This document shows positions 34,286 to 41,174 of a stretch of DNA of 64,000 bases, piece by piece. The notes under the pieces are model-generated. The model was not told the origin of the DNA, searched no databases, and saw nothing but the letters and a program-made list of their open reading frames with translations. Source of the stretch: Streptomyces sp. CB02058 (lineage in GTDB: Bacteria; Actinomycetota; Actinomycetes; Streptomycetales; Streptomycetaceae); assembly GCF_001905505.1 (NCBI RefSeq), contig NZ_LIPG01000004.1:310001-374000 (forward strand), written 5' to 3'. The position numbers and the translations under genes are program-made. The stretch's first letter is position 1. The number at the start of each line of letters is the position of its first letter.

Positions 34286-34852
34286 TCACCGCAACGACGG
34301 GCGCGGGTGGGTGGCCCAGTACTCGGCGGCGGTGATGCCGAGCAGCACGACGTCGTGGTGGGCGCCGGCGAAGAACTCGTGCTGGCGGAGCCGCCCCTCC
34401 TCGACGAAGCCCAGTCGGCGGTAGAAGGCCAGGGAGGCGTCGTTGAAGGCGTAGACCTCCACCTCGCACTTGTGGTGGCGCTGCTCGGCGAACATGTAGG
34501 TGAGGACGAGTTCGGTCGCCTCGGCGGCGTATCCCCTGCGGCGGTGGGCGCGTGCGACCTCGATGCCCGTCCTGAAGCGTCCGGCGCGGCTGTCCGTCTC
34601 CCCGACCGTGACGGACCCGGCGAACGCGCCGTCGGCCAGCACCTCGATCACCAGGCGGAACACCTCACCCCCCGGCGGGCGCCCGGCCCGCTCGGCGGTC
34701 CAGGAACGGAAACCCTCGGCGGAGCGCGGAGGTTCGACCATGTCGGCGTTGCGCACGTCGTGGGTGTTCCGGGCCAGGTCCTGGAAGCCCTTCCAGTCAT
34801 CGGGCTCGACGCCGCGCAGGCGCACCCTCTCACCGGTCCACATGTCACCCAT
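34286..34852 (-). CDS. GNAT-family N-acetyltransferase (RimJ/RimL-like)
   Basis: A 188-residue protein of RimJ/RimL length, starting MGDMWTGERVRLRGVEPDDW. The acetyl-CoA motif is GIEVARAHRRRGYAAEATEL, then AFNDASLAFYRRLGFVEEGR. Such enzymes acetylate ribosomal N-termini, antibiotics or other amines; the target is unknown. ATG 34852 is the fitting start. Confidence 0.85.
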   Translation of the reverse strand: MGDMWTGERVRLRGVEPDDWKGFQDLARNTHDVRNADMVEPPRSAEGFRSWTAERAGRPPGGEVFRLVIEVLADGAFAGSVTVGETDSRAGRFRTGIEVARAHRRRGYAAEATELVLTYMFAEQRHHKCEVEVYAFNDASLAFYRRLGFVEEGRLRQHEFFAGAHHDVVLLGITAAEYWATHPRPSLR

Positions 34853-35021
34853 GGCGCCCACCACTTCCGTCCCGGTCGCAGGCGGCCCGCGCCGTGCATG
34901 TCGAGCTCGACACAGTAGCGGTGGGGACGCTCGGGCGCGGATCGATTTCCGGGGCGGCACCGGGCGGGCTCGGCTCGCGGGGAGCGGGACGGTTGTGCGG
35001 CGGTTGGCTCGACGCCTGATT

Positions 35022-35094
35022 GCACGGCGGGCGGCCCGACGTCCGGTCACACGGCGGGCGGCCCGACGTCCGGTCGCACGGCGGGCGGCAGGAG
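35022..35094. repeat. 27-base tandem repeat, about 2.7 copies
   Basis: Units at 35022 and 35049 (starting RCACGGCGGGCGGCCCGACG) are identical but for the first base; a third, partial unit starts at 35076. The repeat lies in the gap between the GNAT and TetR genes, where no gene is seen. Confidence 0.85.
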
Positions 35095-35115
35095 TCCGCC
35101 GGGGAGGTTCGGAGG

Positions 35116-35787
35116 TCAGGCCGTGATTCCGCCGAGGATGAGGTCGATCCCGGCGAGGAACTCCTCACGGTCGTCGTGCTCGCGCAGTTGTCCGGCCACG
35201 TCCCGGGTGAACGCGTACTGACCGGGGTCGAGCTCCTCCCAGGCGGCGGCCGTGGCGTCGAGGAACTCGGTCCGGTTCGCCCCCGGCCTGGCCTTCCGGG
35301 TGTTGGCGGCGTTCTGGCCGGCGACTCCGAGGATGTAGTTCAGCAGCGTGGACGCCGCGGTGAACAGCGTGGCTTCGGGCACTCCGAGCGCCTGGACCTG
35401 GCGGCCGATGCCTTCGAAGATCCGCAGTTTCGGTGACGGTGACGGCGACGGCGTACGGGCGAGGTTGGCGCCGACCCACGGATGAGCGTCGAACGCGTCG
35501 AACACGCCGAGCGCGAGTGCGCGGATCGCGTCCTGCGGCGTCGCGTCGGCGTCGTCCGCGGAGATGGCGGTGGTGACGACGGCGTCGGTGGCGGCCGCGA
35601 GGAGCTCGGCCTTGCCCGTGACGTGCCAGTAGATCGCGCCCGGGCCGGTCGAGAGACGCTCGGCCAGCGCGCGGAACGTGAGCCCGCCCTCGTCCACCGT
35701 GTCGAGGAGCTCCACGGCGGCGGCGACGATGCGCTCCCGCGAGAGCGGTTCCTGCCGTCGCTCCGAACGGCGCGTCCTGGTTGCCAT
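35116..35787 (-). CDS. TetR-family repressor divergent from a TetX-like monooxygenase
   Basis: A 223-residue protein. The N-terminal helix-turn-helix is LTFRALAERLSTGPGAIYWH, in the TetR class with a TetR_C-like ligand-binding part (FTAASTLLNYILGVAGQNAA). The sequence between it and the divergent monooxygenase gene carries three identical palindromes, which makes it the probable repressor of both genes. The inducer may be the monooxygenase substrate, possibly a tetracycline-like or other aromatic polyketide (inference). Confidence 0.88.
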   Translation of the reverse strand: MATRTRRSERRQEPLSRERIVAAAVELLDTVDEGGLTFRALAERLSTGPGAIYWHVTGKAELLAAATDAVVTTAISADDADATPQDAIRALALGVFDAFDAHPWVGANLARTPSPSPSPKLRIFEGIGRQVQALGVPEATLFTAASTLLNYILGVAGQNAANTRKARPGANRTEFLDATAAAWEELDPGQYAFTRDVAGQLREHDDREEFLAGIDLILGGITA

Positions 35788-35806
35788 GCCTCCATCCTAG
35801 ACACCC

Positions 35807-35876
35807 TGGAACATCGTTCCAGCTTGACAGCGAGTGGAACGACGTTCCACCCTGGCATCGATGGAACGCCGTTCCA
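35807..35876. promoter_or_regulatory. Three tandem TetR operators TGGAAC-N3-GTTCCA
   Basis: Sites TGGAACATCGTTCCA (35807-35821), TGGAACGACGTTCCA (35835-35849) and TGGAACGCCGTTCCA (35862-35876) have identical 6-base arms and are spaced 28 and 27 bases apart. They fill the space between the TetR and monooxygenase starts. Confidence 0.85.
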
Positions 35877-35929
35877 GCACTGCTCCGCCAGGCGCCCACC
35901 CGGCGGTCCGCCCCGAGGAAGGAAGCACC

Positions 35930-37066
35930 ATGACCACTCCGGTCACGATCATCGGCGGAGGGCTCGGCGGGCTGACGCTCGCCCGCGTCCTGCACGTCCA
36001 CGGCATCCCCGCGACGGTCTACGAAGGGGAACCGTCGGCCTCGGCGCGCACCCAGGGCGGCCTGCTCGACATCCACGAGGACAACGGGCAGCTCGCGCTG
36101 AGGGCGGCCGGCCTGTTCGAGGAGTTCCTCGGCATCGTCCAGCAGGGCGCCCAGGCGTCACGGGTGCTCGACAAGGACGGCACCGTCCTGCTGGACGAGC
36201 CCGACGACGGTACGGGCGGCCGCCCCGAGGTCGACCGCGGCGCCCTCCGCCGGATTCTGCTCGACTCACTGCCCACCGACACGGTCAGGTGGGGGCGCAA
36301 GGCCACCTCGGCCAGGGCGCTCGGGGACGGCCGGCACGAAGTGACGTTCGCCGACGGGGCCACTGTGACGACGGGCCTGCTGGTCGGCGCGGACGGGGCG
36401 TGGTCGCGGATACGCCCGCTGCTCTCCGACGCCGAACCGGAGTACACCGGAACCTCCTTGATCGAGACCTGGCTGTACGACTGCGACACCCGCCACCCGG
36501 CGGGCGCCCGGGCCGTCGGCGACGGTTCGCTGTTCGCGCTCGCCCCCGGGAAGGGGATCTCCGCACACCGCGAACAAGGCGGCGTCCTGCACACCTATGT
36601 GACGGTCAACAAGCCCCGGGAGTGGATGGACGCCATCGACTTCACCGACGCGGACGCGGCCAGGGCGCGTGTCGCCGCCGAGTTCCACGACTGGGCTCCG
36701 GAGCTCACCGCCCTCATCACGGACGGTGAGACCGCCCCGGTCCCACGCACCGTCAACACCCTGCCGCTCGAACACCGCTGGAACCGGGTGCCCGGTGTGA
36801 CACTGCTCGGCGACGCCGCCCACCTGATGTATCCGGCCGGCGAGGGAGCCAATCTCGCCATGTACGACGGCGCCGAACTCGCCACCGCTCTCGCCGCGCA
36901 CCCGGACGACACGGAGACCGCGCTCGCGGCGTACGAGGAAGCCATGTTCACCCGCAGCGCCGCATCCGCCGCCCTGGCCTCACGGGTCCAGGAGCTGTGC
37001 TTCGACGCCGACGCCCCGCACAGCCTCGTCGGCTTCTTCACCGGCCACGCCGTCCGGACCGGGTGA
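35930..37066 (+). CDS. FAD-dependent monooxygenase, TetX-like
   Basis: A 378-residue flavoprotein. The FAD-binding motif is VTIIGGGLGGLTLARVLHVH at the N-terminus; the second motif LVGADGAWSRIRPLL lies near residue 155, and the third, VTLLGDAAHLMYPAGEGANL, near residue 290. Length and the GGLLDIHEDNGQLALRAAGL segment resemble Tet(X)-type tetracycline-inactivating enzymes, although related actinobacterial enzymes act on other aromatic compounds. The ATG at 35930 has GAGGAAGGA before it. It is regulated by the divergent TetR through three operators. Confidence 0.87.
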   Translation: MTTPVTIIGGGLGGLTLARVLHVHGIPATVYEGEPSASARTQGGLLDIHEDNGQLALRAAGLFEEFLGIVQQGAQASRVLDKDGTVLLDEPDDGTGGRPEVDRGALRRILLDSLPTDTVRWGRKATSARALGDGRHEVTFADGATVTTGLLVGADGAWSRIRPLLSDAEPEYTGTSLIETWLYDCDTRHPAGARAVGDGSLFALAPGKGISAHREQGGVLHTYVTVNKPREWMDAIDFTDADAARARVAAEFHDWAPELTALITDGETAPVPRTVNTLPLEHRWNRVPGVTLLGDAAHLMYPAGEGANLAMYDGAELATALAAHPDDTETALAAYEEAMFTRSAASAALASRVQELCFDADAPHSLVGFFTGHAVRTG

Positions 37067-37458
37067 TCCACCGCCGCCGTCGCGGATCATCGGCCCGTAC
37101 AGGCGAAGGGCAACCGCTCGGACCTGGGAAACCCGGTACCCGATGACGATGGCGCTCGGCACGTGCGGCTCCCCGTCCGACCTTCCCTACCCGCGAGGTC
37201 TCGTCATGTGGTGCACACGGCCGGGGGCGATGCCATTGTCCGGCTGAGCTGCATGGAGCTCGCGCACACCGAGGCCATCCGCTGGTGCGTGAATACCGGT
37301 AACGGGATCCTTGTGGACGGAGCGTTGCGGGCCGTGGGTGCGCGCCGCCCGACCCTCCGGCCAGGCACCTGCGCGAGCCCGGGTGGAACCGCATCACAGG
37401 AATCTTGCTGAGAAGTAGCCAGACTTCGACAGCCTGTCCGTCTGAATCGTCGGGAGGG
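37067..37458. other. Intergenic stretch without a recognisable gene
   Basis: The only open frame of note, plus strand 37163-37411, contains a stretch reading GDAIVRLSCMELAHTEAIRW but matches nothing I know and lacks a ribosome site. The stretch continues into a rearranged area on the right. Confidence 0.5.
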
Positions 37459-37875
37459 TCACTCTGCCAGGCGGCGCTTCCACCAGGGATCAGTGGGCGG
37501 CGAGAAGGGATCCGGCAGGGTCCGTCTCATGAAGCGGTCGTCCAGGGGCGCGACCGCTCCGAGAAGTTCACGGCGTGCCTTGCGCGTCATGGTCGAGGCC
37601 GAACCCTGTAGCAGGGTTCGCGCGTGCATGTCCCGCCAGAGTGTGGTCCCTCGCCCGTGGTTGGGGCCGTGGCCGGGCCAGGGATGAAGCGCCAGAGCCC
37701 ATGCCTGGAAGGCGTGGGCGACGTGACCGGGAGGCAACCGGTACTGAACTTCGAACTGTACGATCTGCCGGTTCGTCGCAGCGGACAGACCAGGGATGAC
37801 CTGTCGGCTTCTGGCGCTCCTGCGACGGGGTCGTGCGGTTCTGATCTCGCCCGGTGAGCGGCGAGGCATGGACAC
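37459..37875 (-). CDS. Hypothetical protein, possibly truncated at the N-terminus
   Basis: A 138-residue frame whose last 90 residues look like a real soluble protein (YRLPPGHVAHAFQAWALALH, then APLDDRFMRRTLPDPFSPPT and a final DPWWKRRLAE). The first 35 residues are arginine-rich and may be non-coding. I cannot name a family. It stands downstream of a truncated sigma factor fragment on the same strand, in a stretch that appears rearranged, so it may itself be incomplete. Confidence 0.45.
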   Translation of the reverse strand: MSMPRRSPGEIRTARPRRRSARSRQVIPGLSAATNRQIVQFEVQYRLPPGHVAHAFQAWALALHPWPGHGPNHGRGTTLWRDMHARTLLQGSASTMTRKARRELLGAVAPLDDRFMRRTLPDPFSPPTDPWWKRRLAE

Positions 37876-38002
37876 TTCCGGTGGGAAGGACGAGTGACCG
37901 TCCGACCGTAGACGGCGTCGGTTCGAAGAGCAAGCGGTGAGCCGTCTGCTTGTTGTGAGACGCGTGCGCGGGTGGCGGCGACGCTGTGGGAGTGAGGCGG
38001 CC

Positions 38003-38345
38003 GGCGGCGGCCGTGCAGCTTGGCTGCCTGCACTTTCCTTCGGGCGCGGCTGGTGAGCATCTTGGTCGCGTCGGCGGACCTGCCGAGAATCGTGCCCATC
38101 TCCCCGTGGGGTACGGCGAACACGTCGTGCAGTACGAACGCCAGTCTTTCGTCAGGACGCAGTGAGCCCAGGACTGTGAGCAGCGCGAGGCCGACGGAGT
38201 CACCGAGGGCCACGAGGTCTTCCGGAGCAGGTGCTTCGTCGAGCGCCACCGTGAATTCGGGCAGTTGGCCGTCAAGGGCGATTTCCGGGCGGGTCCGGGC
38301 CGACCGCAGGACGTCGAGGCTGATGCGACCGACGACGGTGGTCAG
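38003..38345 (-). pseudogene. C-terminal fragment of an ECF (SigJ/ECF41-like) sigma factor
   Basis: The minus strand encodes LTTVVGRISLDVLRSARTRP, SLRPDERLAFVLHDVFAVPH and MGTILGRSADATKMLTSRAR: the end of sigma region 2 and all of region 4 of an ECF sigma factor. Nothing of the N-terminal half precedes it; at 38346 the homology stops abruptly. There the plus strand reads TNFFNRLNRTVKEPAGQTWG and a stop, which looks like the end of a different gene. Downstream the sigma frame runs on without its SnoaL-like domain. Both ends are broken, so it is a remnant. Confidence 0.65.
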
Positions 38346-38589
38346 CCGGCCACCAACTTCTTCAACCGGCTCAACCGCACCGTCAAGGAACCGGCCGGCC
38401 AGACCTGGGGCTGAGCCCGTACAGCAGATCCTTGCCCCGGCGCCATGCACCTCGGGAATCGGGCTCCGAGGCACGCTTGCGCACCAGGGGAACCCACGGT
38501 GGGGCGTCCCCAGGGTGCCGGCCGGGCACGCCGCTCACCGGAAGCCGCCGAGCAGGCGCACGGTGACACACCGACGCCGTGCCCCCTGC
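38346..38589. other. Rearranged intergenic segment
   Basis: Contains the orphan plus-strand C-terminus (NRTVKEPAGQTWG, stop near 38414) and on the minus strand a stretch reading RGAWRRGKDLLYGLSP. No complete gene is seen. It joins the sigma remnant to the NmrA gene. Confidence 0.45.
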
Positions 38590-39513
38590 TCAGGCGACGG
38601 CCCGCAGACGTTCGTACGCCCAGTCCTCGAAGCTGGTCAGGTCGATACCCAGCGCACGAGCGAACCGCGGCCGGGCCGGCTGGCCGACGACCTCCATGAA
38701 CTCGTGCGTGGCACCCATGTCTCCCATTCCGGCGGCGCGGGCCTGCTCCTCGGTCATGTCCGGGGCCGTCAGCGGGACGCCCAGGGCGTCGGAGAGAATC
38801 TTGGCGATCTCGGTCATGGTCAGGTAATCGCTGGCGAGCTCGAGTTCCACCCGGTGGAACTCGGCGGGGGCGGACACGGCGGCCGCCGCGGCCCGGCCCA
38901 CGTCCTTGGCCGCTACGAGTGCCAGGTGCGTGCCCGGTTTGACGACGGTGACCAGACCCCCTTCGACGCCGCGGGGGAAGTAGAACCGCATGGACGGCTC
39001 GAAGTTCTCCATGAAGAACGACGGCTTGAGCAAAGTCCAGTGGGGAAAGTCGAGTTCGCGCAGCCGGTCCTGGATCGCGGCCTTCGTGCCGAGCGGCGCT
39101 TGCATCACCGCCCACCGCCCCTCGGCCCAGCCCGGGGCCTCGACGTGCTGCCCCACGCCACTGGTGGAGGACTGGACGAACTGCTCCACACCAGCGGCCC
39201 GCGCGATCGTCATGAGGTTGTCCGCCTGGCCGACCTCGCCGGCGAAGTCGAACCCCTGCCCGGTGTATGCGGGCATCTGCACGGAGAAGACGGCCCGCAC
39301 ACCGTCCACGGCCGCCTCGAGGGTCGCGGGTTCGGTGAGATCGCCCACGACCAGGCCGGCGCCGAGTTCTTCGACGGCCCGCGCACGCGGCGTGCTCGGG
39401 TCGCGCACCAGGGCGCGCACCGGTGTTCCCTGCGCGAGCAGGGCTCGGGCGGTGGCACCGCCTTGGCGGCCGGTGGCGCCGGTGACGAGAACGGGTGATG
39501 CGGCAGTGGGCAT
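38590..39513 (-). CDS. NmrA-family NAD(P)-binding protein
   Basis: A 307-residue atypical short-chain dehydrogenase. The dinucleotide motif is PVLVTGATGRQGGATARALL, and the central region DNLMTIARAAGVEQFVQSST replaces the classical YxxxK active site. NmrA/HSCARG proteins often sense the NADP(H) redox state; others are quinone or isoflavone reductases. It is divergent from a TetR gene, with inverted repeats between the two, so it is likely that regulator's target. Confidence 0.88.
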   Translation of the reverse strand: MPTAASPVLVTGATGRQGGATARALLAQGTPVRALVRDPSTPRARAVEELGAGLVVGDLTEPATLEAAVDGVRAVFSVQMPAYTGQGFDFAGEVGQADNLMTIARAAGVEQFVQSSTSGVGQHVEAPGWAEGRWAVMQAPLGTKAAIQDRLRELDFPHWTLLKPSFFMENFEPSMRFYFPRGVEGGLVTVVKPGTHLALVAAKDVGRAAAAAVSAPAEFHRVELELASDYLTMTEIAKILSDALGVPLTAPDMTEEQARAAGMGDMGATHEFMEVVGQPARPRFARALGIDLTSFEDWAYERLRAVA

Positions 39514-39545
39514 GAGTACATCTCCTCAGCGGTCACGCACGCCAT

Positions 39546-39596
39546 AAACGGCGGGGCACGCCGTTTCGTGGTCGGTACGATACGGCGGGGCCCGCC
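39546..39596. promoter_or_regulatory. Two inverted repeats between the NmrA and TetR genes
   Basis: AAACGGCG (39546-39553) with CGCCGTTT (39559-39566), and GGCGGG (39584-39589) with CCCGCC (39591-39596). Both share the core ACGGCGGGGC. They overlap the expected divergent promoters and are probably the TetR binding sites. Confidence 0.6.
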
Positions 39597-39618
39597 ACTA
39601 ATCAATGTTGGGGAGATC

Positions 39619-40182
39619 ATGACCGGCCAGCGCTCGGACGCCCGCCGCAACTACGCACACATCCTCGCCGTGGCCGAGGCCGAGGTGGCGGCCCAGGGAG
39701 CCCAGGCGTCCCTGGAGCAGATCGCCCGGACCGCGGGCGTCGGATCGGCAACCGTGAGGCGCCACTTCCCCACCCGCAAAGCCCTGCTCGAAGCCGTCTT
39801 CAAACAGCGCGTCCATGGCCTGTGCGATCGCGCCCGTTCGCTCTGCGGCGAGCACGACAGCCGCTCCGCGCTGGTGGAATGGCTGCGCGAGCTGCTCGCC
39901 TACTCACTCGCCGCACGCGGTCTGGCGGACGTCCTCTCCTACCAGCCCCTCCAGGACGAGGCCCCCCAGGACTCCTGCGCGCTGGCCATCGGTGCGGCCG
40001 GCGCCCTGCTGCTGCGCAAGGCCGTCGACGACCGGACCGTACGGGCGGACATCACCATCGACGACCTGCTCACCCTGATCGTCGGAATCGCCCTGGCCAC
40101 CGAGCATTACACCGACCCGGCGACGCAGGCGGACAGCGCCTTCCGACTCGCCGTCGCGGGCCTCGGCACCGACGGCACCTGA
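39619..40182 (+). CDS. TetR-family transcriptional regulator
   Basis: A 187-residue protein: N-terminal helix-turn-helix ASLEQIARTAGVGSATVRRH with FPTRKALLEAVFKQRV, then a TetR C-terminal ligand domain typical of the group controlling oxidoreductases (SYQPLQDEAPQDSCALAIGA). The ATG at 39619 follows GGGGAG. It is divergent from the NmrA gene. Confidence 0.87.
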   Translation: MTGQRSDARRNYAHILAVAEAEVAAQGAQASLEQIARTAGVGSATVRRHFPTRKALLEAVFKQRVHGLCDRARSLCGEHDSRSALVEWLRELLAYSLAARGLADVLSYQPLQDEAPQDSCALAIGAAGALLLRKAVDDRTVRADITIDDLLTLIVGIALATEHYTDPATQADSAFRLAVAGLGTDGT

Positions 40183-40484
40183 GCACGCGCACCGGAGGGC
40201 CGGTTCCCGAGCCCACGCCGTCGGCGGCTGCACCCCGGGCAGCGCGGGGTCAGCAGGCGAGGTCACGACGGTGGAAGCCGACGAGTCCGAGGGCGAGGAG
40301 GGCACGGTCCCCGCGCGCCCATCCCGGGGCCGCAGGAGTGGCAGCCCGGTCGTTCGCGGGCGGCGGCCGGGCCGGGCCTCCCTGGCGGGGCAGCCCGGCT
40401 GGAGGCCGGGCGAACGCCCCCCGGGCGGCAGGGCGGACACGGGCCGGCAGGGCTGAGGCCGCGGCCCCGACGGAGCCCGTACGG
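40183..40484. other. Intergenic region, possible gene remnant
   Basis: No complete gene. On the minus strand a frame reads WARGDRALLALGLVGFHRRD before a stop near 40257, which resembles a protein C-terminus, but it has no supported start. Otherwise the stretch is GC-rich and without features. Confidence 0.4.
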
Positions 40485-40907
40485 TCACGGCGCGATGCCG
40501 AGGAGCTCCGGCTTCTCCGCCAGTGAGGCGAACCGGCCCGCCGGGTCCGCGACCAGGCGACGGGCCGTCAGGTCCAGGATGCCGCCCACCCCTTGGATCT
40601 CGGCGGCCACGGTGCCGTCCTCCTTGACGATCTGCTGACGGACGCCGAAGGTCTTCCCCGTGCCGTAGCTGAGCTCGCAGCTGACGCGCACCCTGTCGCC
40701 GCCCCGCAGCTCCCGCAGGTACTTCACCGTCACCTCCAGCTGCACCGGGCCGATTCCGTGGGCGAGCAGCTTCTCCTGGGCCACCCCCGCCTCGCGCAGG
40801 AGCTCCCATCGGGCGTGCTCCGCGTACTGGAGGTAGACGGCCTGGTTGAGATGGCCCTGGGTGTCGAGTTCGTAGCCCCGCACCGTGACATCGACGAAAT
40901 AGGTCAT
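40485..40907 (-). CDS. Acyl-CoA thioesterase (4HBT/YbgC-like hot-dog fold)
   Basis: A 140-residue single hot-dog domain. The active-site region is VRGYELDTQGHLNQAVYLQY, in which aspartate and the HLN motif match 4-hydroxybenzoyl-CoA thioesterase-type enzymes, followed by HARWELLREAGV. It hydrolyses acyl-CoA or related thioesters. The ATG at 40907 starts MTYFVDVTVRG; the frame is open far upstream but not meaningfully. It is divergent from the amylase gene. Confidence 0.87.
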   Translation of the reverse strand: MTYFVDVTVRGYELDTQGHLNQAVYLQYAEHARWELLREAGVAQEKLLAHGIGPVQLEVTVKYLRELRGGDRVRVSCELSYGTGKTFGVRQQIVKEDGTVAAEIQGVGGILDLTARRLVADPAGRFASLAEKPELLGIAP

Positions 40908-41009
40908 GAACGCCGGAACGCCGCCGCCCCGTTCCGCATTCCTCTCACCCGTGGTGTGCAGCCTCTTTACGGAGCTGTCATGCCCAGGTAACTTCCACCG
41001 TGCAAGAGA

Positions 41010-41042
41010 TTGCAGCAAGGTTCTGACAGGAATTGCTGTCAG
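41010..41042 (+). promoter_or_regulatory. Inverted repeats upstream of the amylase gene
   Basis: TTGCAGCAA (41010-41018) and CTGACAG...CTGTCAG (41023-41029 and 41036-41042, 6-base spacer) lie about 135-165 bases before the amylase start, where maltose-responsive (MalR/Reg1-type) operators are found for Streptomyces amylase genes. The assignment to MalR is inferred from position only. Confidence 0.5.
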
Positions 41043-41174
41043 GGCGCACTGCTCGCCCGAACCCCGAGGCGCGTCCGGGTTCTCCGGCGGGATCCTCTCA
41101 GCCGCTCGCGGAACGGCTGTGCTGTCGGCAGCCGCGGTCCACCCGCCCGCGGCCCTCCCCTGGAGACACACAAG

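Noticed and set aside
37163..37411. 82-codon plus-strand frame
   Set aside because: No ribosome site, and I recognise no family; kept only as a note in the intergenic entry.
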